DNA of 64,000 nucleotides, from positions 3,038,001-3,102,000 of the forward strand of contig NZ_CP049786.1 of NCBI RefSeq assembly GCF_011290365.1. Reading direction: 5' to 3'. Made by a program: the position numbers and the translations under genes. Shown piece after piece: positions 10,264-18,346 of the stretch. Source of the DNA: Leclercia sp. 29361 (GTDB lineage Bacteria > Pseudomonadota > Gammaproteobacteria > Enterobacterales > Enterobacteriaceae). Every line of letters begins with the position of its first letter. Position 1 is the first letter of the stretch. The notes under the pieces are model-generated. The model ran no database searches and was not told the origin of the DNA. It saw only the letters and a program-made list of their open reading frames with translations.

Positions 10264-10558
10264 GTTATTGTCCTTTCCTTTTCGCGACAGTATAGCCGTC
10301 GCATTCACATCGCCAATCCAAACCGTGAAATAAATCACATTTTTCGATCGAACGCACCCCTCTGGTGCAGATTTTCTGCCGCCAGTTTGCGTTAGGGTCA
10401 TCTTCCGCAAGATTATATTTAGCACATTTATCATTCGGTCGTATTTATTTGACTGAAAAATATTCTAAGCGGACATGGCGGGAGGGACAGAAAGGATTTA
10501 TTGCACTGTTTTTATCCTGGACAAGACATTTTCTCAAACGAAGAACTGTGTAATGATA
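10264..10558. other. Intergenic stretch between yedR and the candidate small RNA
   Basis: About 295 bp with no credible gene. It presumably contains the yedR promoter (minus strand) and the promoter of the downstream small RNA (plus strand; TAATGA at 10551-10556 could be its -10 element). I see no strong palindromic operator. Confidence 0.4.
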
Positions 10559-10649
10559 ACGACGTTATATGCTTTTTTTATCGTTACACCATTAATAACT
10601 CTCAAATTCCCCCTAATCCTTAGCCCGATACTGTATCGGGCTTTTTTTT
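10559..10649 (+). ncRNA. rseX: Candidate RseX small RNA
   Basis: A strong intrinsic terminator (AGCCCGATA-CTG-TATCGGGCT, then eight T) at 10622-10649 ends no protein-coding gene. It lies between yedR and an OmpC-type porin, exactly where E. coli encodes RseX between yedR and yedS. RseX is a 91-nt Hfq-binding RNA that represses ompA and ompC. Counting back 91 nt gives a start near 10559, just after a TAATGA/GATAAC promoter-like element. The unpaired, U- and A-rich body before the terminator suits an Hfq-dependent RNA. Assignment rests on synteny and structure; I could not align it to a reference. Confidence 0.55.
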
Positions 10650-10921
10650 ACCGTCTCCTTATCGCAAAAGCATAAATACAACCAATGAAACCAAAAATTC
10701 AATAAGCCACTGATATACATATTAATAGATAATAAATATACAAATCCAGCAACTATAAATATCACATATAATGAAATTATTATTAATATTTTGAAATAGT
10801 CCAAATGATTTGGTTACATTTATTTTTAAACAGTAAAATCCCGCCCTGAAATAGTATTAAACCCGTAACCCGGAGAGGGTTACGTATATTCATTAAGAAA
10901 ATACTTTGAAGGGAATATATA
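10650..10921 (+). promoter_or_regulatory. A+T-rich upstream region of the porin gene
   Basis: About 270 bp of very A+T-rich DNA without a credible gene. The last 40 bp hold a probable leader with a ribosome-binding site (GAAGGGAATATATA before ATG). Regulated porin promoters (OmpR, H-NS) are typically A+T-rich like this, but I cannot identify specific binding sites. Confidence 0.4.
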
Positions 10922-11998
10922 ATGAAAAGAAAAGTTCTGGCAGTTCTCGTCCCTGTTTTGTTAAGCGCTGGCGCAGTAAACGCGGCTGAAATCTACAACA
11001 AGGACGGCAATAAGTTCGATCTGTACGGAAAGATGGTCGGCGAGCATATCTGGGACAAAACCGACGATAGCAACAGTGAAAACGTTGATACCTCCTACGC
11101 CCGTTTCGGCATCAAAGGCGAAACACAAATCAGTGACGACCTGACCGGTTTTGGCCAGTTTGAGTACAACATGACCGCCAGCGCCCCGGAAGGCGAGCAG
11201 GATGAGAGCACTCGTCTGGCGTTCGCTGGCCTGAAGTTCGGTGACTACGGTTCATTTGACTATGGCCGTAACTACGGCGTGGCCTACGATGCCGGTGCAT
11301 ATACCGATATGCTGGTGGAATGGGGTGGCGACTCCTGGGTTCACACCGACAACTTTATGACCGGCCGTACTACCGGCGTGGCGACTTATCGCAACACGGA
11401 CTTCTTCGGTGCGGTTGAAGGCCTGGATTTTGCGCTGCAGTATCAGGGTAAAAACCACGACAGCCAGGTGAAAAAAGCTAATGGCGACGGTTACAGCACC
11501 TCGCTGGCCTACAACTTCGACGGCTTTGGCTTCGTGGGTGTCTATGGCAAGTCTGACCGCACCAACAAACAGTCTGCTGACGGCTATGGCGATACCGCTG
11601 AAGTCTGGTCTCTGGCAGCGAAGTATGATGCCAACAACCTTTACGCTGCGGTGATGTACGGTGAAACCCGCAACATGACCTGGGCGGGTGGCGATGTCGG
11701 ATTTGCCAACAAAACCCAGAACGTCGAAGCCGTGGTGCAGTACCAGTTTGACTTCGGCCTGCGTCCTTCTCTGGGCTACGTCTATTCCACAGGCAAAGAT
11801 CTGGGTGAACGCAACGGTCGTGGCGGATTTAACGCCGACCTCGTGAACTATGTTGAACTGGGTACCTGGTACTACTTCAACAAGAACATGAACGTCTACA
11901 CCGCATACAAATTTAACCTGCTGGATGAAGACGACGCAGCCCGAGCCGGCGGTCACTCTGACGACCAGTTCGCGCTGGGTATCGTTTACCAGTTCTGA
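10922..11998 (+). CDS. OmpC/OmpF-family trimeric outer-membrane porin (OmpS2/YedS-like)
   Basis: A 358-residue general porin. The signal peptide of 21 residues ends AVNA, followed by the mature start AEIYNKDGNKFDLYGK. The sequence has the 16-strand beta-barrel pattern and ends in the outer-membrane sorting motif (..LGIVYQF, terminal Phe). The constriction loop L3 reads YTDMLVEWGGDS: the acidic D, E and D residues of the OmpF/OmpC eyelet are kept, but the usual Pro of PEFGG is Val. Position corresponds to the E. coli yedS pseudogene, and here the gene is intact. It may be called ompS2 or an extra ompC in related genomes; the exact paralogue name is uncertain. It has its own terminator and lies directly after the RseX candidate, whose known targets are porin mRNAs. 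Confidence 0.88.
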   Translation: MKRKVLAVLVPVLLSAGAVNAAEIYNKDGNKFDLYGKMVGEHIWDKTDDSNSENVDTSYARFGIKGETQISDDLTGFGQFEYNMTASAPEGEQDESTRLAFAGLKFGDYGSFDYGRNYGVAYDAGAYTDMLVEWGGDSWVHTDNFMTGRTTGVATYRNTDFFGAVEGLDFALQYQGKNHDSQVKKANGDGYSTSLAYNFDGFGFVGVYGKSDRTNKQSADGYGDTAEVWSLAAKYDANNLYAAVMYGETRNMTWAGGDVGFANKTQNVEAVVQYQFDFGLRPSLGYVYSTGKDLGERNGRGGFNADLVNYVELGTWYYFNKNMNVYTAYKFNLLDEDDAARAGGHSDDQFALGIVYQF

Positions 11999-12020
11999 TT
12001 TTCAGGCAAACCTCTGTTAA

Positions 12021-12045
12021 GCCCGCTACGCAGCGGGCTTTTTGC
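12021..12045 (+). terminator. Intrinsic terminator after the porin gene
   Basis: A GCCCGCT / AGCGGGC stem with a short loop followed by TTTTT, 22 bp after the porin stop codon. Confidence 0.85.
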
Positions 12046-12131
12046 TTTTTGACCGCCACCAGATTTACATAGCTTTAACAAATTAGCGCCATCAGCCATA
12101 ATGCCCGCTTTCTGCATCTCCTGGAGTTTCA

Positions 12132-13745
12132 ATGCGCGATTTGCCGCCCCTTCCTCCTACGCACAAGCGCCCAATGAAACTGAACACCCTGGTCACGCTG
12201 ATGGTCTACAGCGTAACGGGCGCGATCCTGCTGGTGATTTTTGTGCTCTATTTTGCGCAAATTACCCGTGCCACGCGGGATGGCGTTCGGGATACCGCCC
12301 TGGCGGTTGCCAGAACCCTGGCCGACAGCCCGGAGGTGATCCGCGGCTTATCCTTGCCTCCGGACAGCAACATTATTCAACCTGTGGCCCTGGCAGTGAT
12401 GCAGCGTAATAACCTGCTGTTTGCCGTCGTCACCGACATGCGTGGGATCCGCTATTCACATCCTAACGGTGCCCTGCTCGGTAAAACCTTCATTGGGGAG
12501 GATCTTCAGCCTGCGCTGGAAGACAAAGAGAACGTTGCCATCAACCACGGGGTGCTCGACGAGGCGCTGCGGGTGTTTACCCCGGTTTATGACGCTCAGC
12601 ATCAGCAGATCGGGGTGGTGGCGGTGGGGATCTCGCTGAATAAAGTCGAACAGCAGATCGCCCGCAACCGCTGGGATGCCATCTGGCTGGTTCTGTTCAG
12701 CGCCCTGCTGGGTGCACTCGGCGCATGGGGCCTGGTGCGGATGCTGAAACGCGTGCTGTTTGGCCTCGAGCCGTATCAGATTTCCGCCCTGCTGGAACAG
12801 CGTCAGGCGATGCTGCAGTCCTTGCGCGAGGGGGTGATCGCGGTGGATCAGCAGGGGCGTGTGACGATGATCAACCATGCCGCCCGGCAGATCCTGAATG
12901 CCAGCGCCAGCAGCCATGCCCTGCACGAGACGCCGCTGCTGGCGAACCTGCGGGAGGTATTGCAGACCGGGCTGCCGCGTCAGGATCAGGAGATCAACTG
13001 CCACGGTCGGCTATTGCTCTGCAACACCCTGCCCGTCAAAAGCGATAATCAGCTGATGGGCGCCATCACCACCTTCCGCGATAAGACCGAGATCAGCCAG
13101 CTGCTACAGCGACTGGACGGAATGGTGAGCTATCTTGATGTGCTGCGCAGCCACTCCCATGAGTTTATGAACAAGCTGCATGTGATCCTCGGCCTGCTGC
13201 ATATGAAGCACTATGCCAAACTGGAAGAGTACGTCCTGATGACCGCCAATGCCTGGCAGATGGATGTCGGCACGCTGCAGCGCAACGTAAAATCACCTGT
13301 GGTGGCGGGGTTTCTGCTGGGCAAAATCAACCGCGCCAGAGAGCTGGGGTATAGCCTTATCCTCTCCGACGCCAGTCAGGTGCCGGATAACCCGAATGAA
13401 CAGCAGGTGGCGGGGCTGATCACCGTACTCGGTAATCTGATCGAGAATGCGCTGGATGCGATGGCTGCGCAGCCCGAGGGGGAGATCGGCCTGCTGCTGC
13501 ACTATCAGCAGGGCTGGCTCAGCGCAGAGGTCAGTGACGATGGGCCGGGCATTGCCCCCGACCATCTGCAGGCCATTTTTAACAAAGGGTTTTCCACCAA
13601 AGGGGAAAACCGAGGTGTGGGGCTGTTTCTCGCCCGTCAGCATATTGAAAACCTGGGCGGGGAGATCGCCGTCGAATCTGAACCGGGCGTGTTTACCCAG
13701 TTTTTTGTTCAGCTTCCCTGGGACAGTGAAAGGAAAAGCACGTGA
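12132..13745 (+). CDS. dcuS: DcuS-like C4-dicarboxylate sensor histidine kinase
   Basis: A 537-residue CitA/DcuS-family kinase. Two transmembrane helices (about residues 21-43 and 178-203) enclose a periplasmic PAS sensor. The ligand residues known from E. coli DcuS are conserved: Arg and His in IRYSHP, and Arg and Phe in ALRVFTPVYD. A cytosolic PAS domain (about 220-325) follows. The phospho-acceptor region contains SHEFMNKLHVILGLLH, and the ATPase has N-box NLIENALDA and G-boxes DDGPGIAP and GVGLFLA. It should sense fumarate, succinate or malate and phosphorylate the adjacent regulator. The start MRDLPPLPP..KRPMKL aligns with E. coli DcuS. Unlike E. coli, no dcuB or fumB is adjacent, so it may be a paralogue. 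Confidence 0.88.
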   Translation: MRDLPPLPPTHKRPMKLNTLVTLMVYSVTGAILLVIFVLYFAQITRATRDGVRDTALAVARTLADSPEVIRGLSLPPDSNIIQPVALAVMQRNNLLFAVVTDMRGIRYSHPNGALLGKTFIGEDLQPALEDKENVAINHGVLDEALRVFTPVYDAQHQQIGVVAVGISLNKVEQQIARNRWDAIWLVLFSALLGALGAWGLVRMLKRVLFGLEPYQISALLEQRQAMLQSLREGVIAVDQQGRVTMINHAARQILNASASSHALHETPLLANLREVLQTGLPRQDQEINCHGRLLLCNTLPVKSDNQLMGAITTFRDKTEISQLLQRLDGMVSYLDVLRSHSHEFMNKLHVILGLLHMKHYAKLEEYVLMTANAWQMDVGTLQRNVKSPVVAGFLLGKINRARELGYSLILSDASQVPDNPNEQQVAGLITVLGNLIENALDAMAAQPEGEIGLLLHYQQGWLSAEVSDDGPGIAPDHLQAIFNKGFSTKGENRGVGLFLARQHIENLGGEIAVESEPGVFTQFFVQLPWDSERKST

Positions 13746-14467
13746 TACATGTTTTGATTGTCGATGATGATGCCATGGTGGCCGATCTCAACCGCCAGTA
13801 CGTTAACCGGGTGGACGGTTTTTGCTGCTGCGGCGTAGCCACCTCGCTGGCGGAAGCCGGGGCGGTGCTGAACGCCCCTGCCCGGCAGGTCGACCTGATC
13901 CTGCTGGATGTCTACATGCAACGCGAAAATGGGCTGAGCCTGCTGCCGGTTATCCGGGCATCGGGGCGCAACACCGATGTCATTATGATCACCTCAGCGT
14001 CCGATGCCGCCACCATTCAGACCGCCATGCACTACGGCGTGGTGGACTATCTGATCAAACCGTTTCAGTTTCCGCGCTTCGAAGAGGCGTTAAACGGCTG
14101 GCGCGAGAAAAAAGCCCTGATGGCGTCACAGCAGTATCATGACCAGGCCGATGTCGATCGGCTGTTGCGCGGCGGCGCGCCAGGGCTGGCGGACAGCCGA
14201 CGTCTGCCAAAAGGGCTAACCCCGCAGACGCTGCGCACGCTGTGCCTGTGGATTGATGCCCATCCGGGAACCGAGTTTTCGACCGACGATCTGGCGCACG
14301 CTGTTAATATCTCCCGGGTTTCCTGTCGCAAGTATCTGATTTGGCTGGCTCAGATCAACATTCTGCACACCAGTATTCACTATGGTGCCACTGGTCGGCC
14401 CGTGTATCGCTATCGTCTGCGTCCCGAGCAGGTTGCCCTGCTCAGACAATATTGTCACCAGGAGTAA
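13742..14467 (+). CDS. dcuR: DcuR-like response regulator
   Basis: A 241-residue response regulator. The receiver domain (1-120) carries the acidic pocket DDD, the phospho-acceptor Asp in LILLDVYMQRENG and the Lys in YLIKPFQ. The C-terminal DNA-binding domain contains RRLPKGLTPQTLRTLC and the helix-turn-helix NISRVSCRKYLIWL, both hallmark DcuR segments. Translation starts at GTG within the GTGA overlap with the kinase stop codon, so the pair is translationally coupled. Probable targets are C4-dicarboxylate transport and fumarate respiration genes elsewhere in the genome. Confidence 0.88.
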   Translation: MIHVLIVDDDAMVADLNRQYVNRVDGFCCCGVATSLAEAGAVLNAPARQVDLILLDVYMQRENGLSLLPVIRASGRNTDVIMITSASDAATIQTAMHYGVVDYLIKPFQFPRFEEALNGWREKKALMASQQYHDQADVDRLLRGGAPGLADSRRLPKGLTPQTLRTLCLWIDAHPGTEFSTDDLAHAVNISRVSCRKYLIWLAQINILHTSIHYGATGRPVYRYRLRPEQVALLRQYCHQE

Positions 14468-14630
14468 CACCCGCAATACAACCGCTTCGGGTAAACATCC
14501 TGATTTACTTCACATATATTGTTTTGCAGCGGTAAAGGGCTGTTACTTCCCTTAACTGGAATGATAATGTACCCGGCGCACAGGATGTCTGACGAGAAAG
14601 CTAGCGGAAAGACTGACTGAAGAGATAGAG

Positions 14631-14720
14631 TGGCGGAGAGAGGGGGATTTGAACCCCCGGTAGAGTTGCCCCTACTCCGGTTTTCGAGACCGGTCCGTTC
14701 AGCCGCTCCGGCATCTCTCC
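14631..14720 (-). tRNA. serU: tRNA-Ser (anticodon CGA)
   Basis: On the minus strand the sequence runs GGAGAGATGCCGGAGCGG...GCCA, with the long variable arm of a class II tRNA, anticodon CGA in GGTCTCGAAAACC, a GGTTCAAATCC T-arm and an encoded CCA end. It is essentially identical to E. coli serU and occupies the same position before mtfA. It reads UCG codons. Confidence 0.97.
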
Positions 14721-14813
14721 GTTTTGATGGTTGCCATGATGCCGCGTAATTTGGCATTTTAACAGACCATAACCGTTCAATTTTGTTCAAGTGACGAGTT
14801 TGCGAGCAAAGCG

Positions 14814-15611
14814 ATGATTAAGTGGCCCTGGAAATCGAATGAATCCGCCCGAAGCGCGGCATTGCCGTGGGAAGAGGCGCTGGCGATCCCCGTCCTGTCC
14901 ACTTTATCGGATGAGGATAAATCGCGTCTGGTGCAGCTTGCCATGCGATTCTTACAGCAAAAACGTCTGGTCCCGCTCCAGGGTTTTGATCTCGACGATC
15001 GTAAGAGTACCCGCATCGCCCTGCTCTTTTGCCTGCCGGTACTGGAATTGGGTATCGAGTGGCTGGATGGTTTCCATGAAGTGCTGATCTACCCGGCGCC
15101 GTTTGTGGTGGACGACGAATGGGAGGACGATATCGGGCTGGTGCACAGTCAGCGGATGGTGCAGTCTGGCCAAAGCTGGCAGCAAGGGCCAATTATCCTC
15201 AACTGGCTGGACATTCAGGACTCGTTCGACGCATCCGGTTTTAACCTCATCATTCATGAAGTGGCGCACAAGCTGGACACCCGCAATGGCGATCGCGCCA
15301 GCGGCGTTCCCTTTATCCCGCTGCGTGAAGTGGCTGGCTGGGAACACGATCTGCACGCCGCGATGAACAATATTCAGGATGAGATCGATCTGGTGGGCGA
15401 AAGCGCAGCCAGTATTGATGCCTACGCCGCCACCGATCCGGCTGAGTGCTTTGCAGTGTTATCGGAATATTTCTTCAGCGCACCCGAGCTTTTCGCCCCC
15501 CGCTTCCCGGCGCTGTGGCAGCGTTTTTGCCAGTTTTACCAACAGGACCCGCTGCAACGGTTACGTGAAAATGACGGCCAGAGCGGCGATCCCGCAGCAC
15601 AAGTACACTAA
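14814..15611 (+). CDS. mtfA: Zinc metallopeptidase and Mlc-titration factor MtfA
   Basis: A 265-residue gluzincin-like peptidase. The zinc site is HEVAHKLD (HExxH, residues about 149-153), with the downstream ligand Glu in [14 protein letters not shown]. It matches E. coli MtfA throughout (MIKWPWK at the start). MtfA binds the repressor Mlc and so relieves repression of ptsG; Mlc in turn stimulates its aminopeptidase activity. It is a single-gene unit between serU and the first tRNA-Asn. Confidence 0.95.
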   Translation: MIKWPWKSNESARSAALPWEEALAIPVLSTLSDEDKSRLVQLAMRFLQQKRLVPLQGFDLDDRKSTRIALLFCLPVLELGIEWLDGFHEVLIYPAPFVVDDEWEDDIGLVHSQRMVQSGQSWQQGPIILNWLDIQDSFDASGFNLIIHEVAHKLDTRNGDRASGVPFIPLREVAGWEHDLHAAMNNIQDEIDLVGESAASIDAYAATDPAECFAVLSEYFFSAPELFAPRFPALWQRFCQFYQQDPLQRLRENDGQSGDPAAQVH

Positions 15612-15711
15612 ACCAGCACTCTGAGGCTTAATTAATCAATTGAATCAGCGCGTTGAATTTAGTGTTGACACAAAATGGCGGGGCCATTAACATGCGCCTC
15701 GTTCACACGAT

Positions 15712-15787
15712 TCCTCTGTAGTTCAGTCGGTAGAACGGCGGACTGTTAATCCGTATGTCACTGGTTCGAGTCCAGTCAGAGGAGCCA
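15712..15787 (+). tRNA. asnT: tRNA-Asn (anticodon GTT), copy 1
   Basis: A 76-nt canonical tRNA beginning TCCTCTGTAG, with anticodon loop ACTGTTAATC (GTT), a GGTTCGAGTCC T-arm and an encoded CCA. The sequence is identical in all four tRNA-Asn copies of this window. TTGACA at 15664-15669 is a good -35 element. The symbol follows position next to mtfA as in E. coli asnT. A 39-bp terminator repeat follows. Confidence 0.97.
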
Positions 15788-15794
15788 TATTTAA

Positions 15795-15833
15795 GAAGCC
15801 CGCTTAAGGAAACTTAAGCGGGCTTTTTGCTTT
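15795..15833 (+). repeat. 39-bp tRNA-Asn terminator repeat, copy A
   Basis: A Rho-independent terminator (GCCCGCTTAAG / CTTAAGCGGGC stem, GAAA loop, TTTTT tail) within a 39-bp block starting GAAGCCCGC and ending TTTGCTTT. The identical block recurs at 19763-19801, 23592-23630 and, inverted, 39172-39210. Here it terminates tRNA-Asn copy 1 and may also serve the convergent toxin gene. Confidence 0.93.
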
Positions 15834-15845
15834 CCTGGATTCTCG

Positions 15846-16178
15846 TCATGTTAACAATGTACCGAGCCTCGCGAGTACCTCATTCATGACGCTATCCGGC
15901 ACACGCTCCAGCTTTACGCCATGTCGCGCGCCCATGTCTATCGTCCGAGGCTGATCGCAGCGAATCACACCCGTTGTTTTTAAGCCCACTTCATCCAGAG
16001 ACACCGCAAAACCGGCGGTACGAGCGAACTTTCCGCCAGTGGTGATCGGGACCGCAACAGGCACGCGGGTGAGATGATTGAACGCAGCGGGAGAAACGAT
16101 AAGCACCGGGCGTTTTCCGCTTTGCTCATGTCCGGTGGTGGGATCAAGTGAAACGAGCCAGATTTCCCCTCTCTCCAT
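15846..16178 (-). CDS. MazF/PemK/ChpB-family toxin endoribonuclease
   Basis: A 110-residue protein with the MazF fold signature: RGEIWLVSLDPTTGHEQSGKRPVLIVS at the N-terminus and the G.I.CDQPRTID block near residue 91. Closest by eye are ChpB and PemK toxins, which cleave mRNA at short motifs. It directly follows the AbrB-like antitoxin: the antitoxin stop codon TAA abuts this ATG with no gap, so translation is coupled. It converges with tRNA-Asn copy 1, so the module sits at the downstream edge of that tRNA. Confidence 0.88.
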   Translation of the reverse strand: MERGEIWLVSLDPTTGHEQSGKRPVLIVSPAAFNHLTRVPVAVPITTGGKFARTAGFAVSLDEVGLKTTGVIRCDQPRTIDMGARHGVKLERVPDSVMNEVLARLGTLLT

Positions 16179-16436
16179 TTACAGGATCTCCTTTCCTGCA
16201 GCAGGCCCATCGATCCATTCCCGATCTTCTTCACTGAGTTCTGCCTGCGGATCGCACTGTGCCAGCAGTTCAGCCAGGGAATAATGCGGGCGTTTTTGCG
16301 GTTCAACGATCAGACAGCCCTTATTAATAGTCACGCCGACCTCGCTGTCTGGTTGCAGTCCCAGAGTTTTCAAGACCGCGGGAGGCACTGCCAGCATGAC
16401 GGAGCCCCCCACTTTCTTCAGACGTGTTGTGTACAT
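16179..16436 (-). CDS. AbrB/MazE-family antitoxin
   Basis: An 85-residue swapped-hairpin (SpoVT-AbrB) DNA-binding antitoxin: MYTTRLKKVGGSVMLAVPP..L at the N-terminus forms the DNA-binding part, and an acidic C-terminus (QAELSEEDREWIDG) should wrap the toxin. The start at 16436 was chosen because GGAGGG precedes it; 24 further open codons upstream look non-coding. It is first gene of the two-gene operon and expected to autoregulate it. Confidence 0.87.
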   Translation of the reverse strand: MYTTRLKKVGGSVMLAVPPAVLKTLGLQPDSEVGVTINKGCLIVEPQKRPHYSLAELLAQCDPQAELSEEDREWIDGPAAGKEIL

Positions 16437-16541
16437 AGAATCCCTCCAGATATTATATTTAAATATAACATTAGGGTTTAATGATGTACATTTTCCAGGC
16501 AGAATCATTACGCTCTCCTTAGTGTAATGGTTGAGGCAGAT

Positions 16542-16844
16542 TTAAAGCGCAAAGCCGTAATGGGAGCCATCCGGCAGATCGACCTCGACGCGCAGTTTGC
16601 CTCCAGCCGCTTCAACATAGCGTTTCAGGGTGGAAAGCTTGATGTCACGCCCGGCCTTTTCCATCCCTGCCACCGTCGGCTGCTTTAAGCCCAGCGCCTG
16701 GGCCATTTCGTTCTGCGTTTTGTTCACTTTCTCACGCAGTTCGGCCAGATGGATGTTAAGGAGCATCTCCTCCGCTATAGCTTTGGCGGCCTCTACTACT
16801 TCAGGTTTTTCCTCAGCAAGCAGCTGTTCCAGCGTTCTGCCCAT
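16542..16844 (-). CDS. HigA-like XRE-family antitoxin
   Basis: A 100-residue antitoxin with an N-terminal acidic helical part (EEKPEVVEAAKAIAEEML) and a Cro/C1 helix-turn-helix in the C-terminal half (about residues 38-92; Q.EMAQALGLKQPTVAGMEK). It begins 3 bp after its partner toxin, in the toxin-first order typical of higBA. It should repress the operon by binding the palindromes upstream of the toxin gene. Confidence 0.87.
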   Translation of the reverse strand: MGRTLEQLLAEEKPEVVEAAKAIAEEMLLNIHLAELREKVNKTQNEMAQALGLKQPTVAGMEKAGRDIKLSTLKRYVEAAGGKLRVEVDLPDGSHYGFAL

Positions 16845-16847
16845 ACC

Positions 16848-17201
16848 TCACTCCTTTCCTTCTTTATTGTTCAGATAAGCCGTTAATTCACGATCCGCCA
16901 GCGGGATCATCTCCTCATAGAAGCGTTTTTCGTTTCCGGCTTTGTTACCCGCACAAAGGATGATCCCTGTCCGGAACGGATCGAATGCGAAGAATGCCCG
17001 CAAGGGCTGACCACCACACTGCACCCGTAACTCTTTCATATTGTGATAGCGGGAACGCTTGATGGTGTCCGCCCAGGGTCGCGGCAGTAGCGGGCCCTTC
17101 GTCTGCAATACGATTAACGCCGCCAGCATAGCGCTACGTTCCCGGTCATCCAGCGAACTTAACCAACGATCAAACGTGTCCGTCGTTTCAATCTTCCACA
17201 C
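16848..17201 (-). CDS. HigB/RelE-superfamily toxin (Gp49-like)
   Basis: A 117-residue RelE/HigB-like mRNA interferase. It shows the family pattern: W.IE.TD.FD.W in the first strand, KELRVQCGGQPLRAFFAFDP with conserved basic residues, then ..ILCAGNKAGNEKRFYEEMIP. Translation starts at GTG (17201) behind GGGGAGGA. Followed after 3 bp by the HigA-like antitoxin. Two overlapping 18-bp palindromes upstream are probable operators. Confidence 0.87.
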   Translation of the reverse strand: MWKIETTDTFDRWLSSLDDRERSAMLAALIVLQTKGPLLPRPWADTIKRSRYHNMKELRVQCGGQPLRAFFAFDPFRTGIILCAGNKAGNEKRFYEEMIPLADRELTAYLNNKEGKE

Positions 17202-17217
17202 AAGTCCTCCCCGATAA

Positions 17218-17251
17218 TATAGGTTAAAATCTATATAGGTTAAAGCCTATA
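17218..17251 (-). promoter_or_regulatory. Tandem palindromic operators of the higBA-like module
   Basis: Two 18-bp near-palindromes share the pattern TATAGGTTAAA..CTATA (17218-17235 and 17234-17251), overlapping by two bases. They lie 17 bp upstream of the GTG start of the toxin gene, in promoter position. Tandem palindromes like this are typical binding sites for HTH antitoxins. Function is inferred. Confidence 0.65.
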
Positions 17252-17364
17252 TAGAAATTATCTTTTTTACGGGAGGAAGAAAGTGTGGCTGAGGGAAACT
17301 GGACGAGGCTTCGCAAGAAACTTCATCATGCAATGTAACTGCGTTCAGCGTCGGAACCGGGGTA

Positions 17365-17387
17365 GAAAAAACCCCGCGATGCGGGGT
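17365..17387 (-). terminator. Intrinsic terminator after cbl
   Basis: On the minus strand ACCCCGC-ATC-GCGGGGT followed by T6, 9 bp past the cbl stop codon. Confidence 0.85.
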
Positions 17388-17395
17388 CGGTTGGG

Positions 17396-18346
17396 CTATA
17401 TCTGATAGTCAATGACCACTTCTTCGGACTCCATGACCTGGCGTTTGATCTCATCCACCGAGAGTCCCGCGTTGCAGAGTTCGATAAAGCGCCAGACATA
17501 GTTGCGCTGCAGCTGGCCGCGCTTAAGCCCGAGCCAGACGGTGTTGGCATCAAACAGGTGACGGGTATCGAGACGCACCAGGTTACTCTGCTCGAGCTCG
17601 CCGCCAGACTGTTCCGCCACCAGCCCAATCCCCAATCCCAGTTCAACGTAGGTGCGGATCACATCAGAATCCTGAGCGCTGAGCACCACATCCGGGGTCA
17701 GGCCTTTGCGGTTAAAGGCCTCGTCAATACGCGAGCGTCCGGTAATGCCCTGACGGTAGGTAATCAGCGGCCATTTGGCGATAGCGTCCAGGGTCAACGG
17801 AGAGACCTGCGTCAGCGGGTGATCGACCGGCAGCAGCAGACTATGATGCCAGCGGAACCACGGGAATGCGGCCAGCAGCGGGTCGTTGCTTAAGCGCTCA
17901 CTGGCGATACCGATATCCGCCCCGCCGTTTTGCAGCAGGACTTCTATCTCCTGCGGCGTGCCCTGGATCAGCTCCAGACGTACGTCAGGGAACAGCTCAC
18001 GGAAGGCCTTAATCACCGGCGGCAGGCTGTATCGGGCCTGAGTATGGGTAGTGGCGATGGTCAATACGCCGGAGGCATCGTTGGTAAAAAGATCGGCCAG
18101 GCGGCGCACGTTGCTGGCTTCATTCAGAATGCGCTCAGCGATGGTCAACAGCGCCTTGCCGGGCTCGGTCATTCCCAGCAGACGCTTGCCGCGACGAATG
18201 AAGATTTCAATGCCCAGCTCCTCCTCCAGCTCGCGAATATGACGGCTGACGCCCGACTGGGAGGTATAGAGCATGTTGGCGACCTCGGTCAGGTTGTAAT
18301 CCCGACGGGCCGCCTCACGGATGATTTTAAGTTGCTGGAAATTCAC
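17396..18346 (-). CDS. cbl: LysR-family transcriptional regulator Cbl
   Basis: A 316-residue LysR-type activator, the same length as E. coli Cbl, beginning MNFQQLKIIREAARRDYNLT. The helix-turn-helix is at about residues 19-48 (EVANMLYTSQSGVSRHI). Cbl activates sulfonate and taurine utilisation genes (tau, ssu) under sulfate limitation, with adenosine phosphosulfate as anti-inducer; it is a CysB paralogue. It lies 96 bp downstream of nac in the same direction, as in E. coli. Confidence 0.95.
   Translation of the reverse strand: MNFQQLKIIREAARRDYNLTEVANMLYTSQSGVSRHIRELEEELGIEIFIRRGKRLLGMTEPGKALLTIAERILNEASNVRRLADLFTNDASGVLTIATTHTQARYSLPPVIKAFRELFPDVRLELIQGTPQEIEVLLQNGGADIGIASERLSNDPLLAAFPWFRWHHSLLLPVDHPLTQVSPLTLDAIAKWPLITYRQGITGRSRIDEAFNRKGLTPDVVLSAQDSDVIRTYVELGLGIGLVAEQSGGELEQSNLVRLDTRHLFDANTVWLGLKRGQLQRNYVWRFIELCNAGLSVDEIKRQVMESEEVVIDYQI

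Noticed and set aside
10613..10804. 63-codon hydrophobic minus-strand frame before the porin gene
   Set aside because: It runs into the terminator of the RseX candidate, lies in A+T-rich DNA where hydrophobic frames arise by chance, and has no ribosome-binding site.
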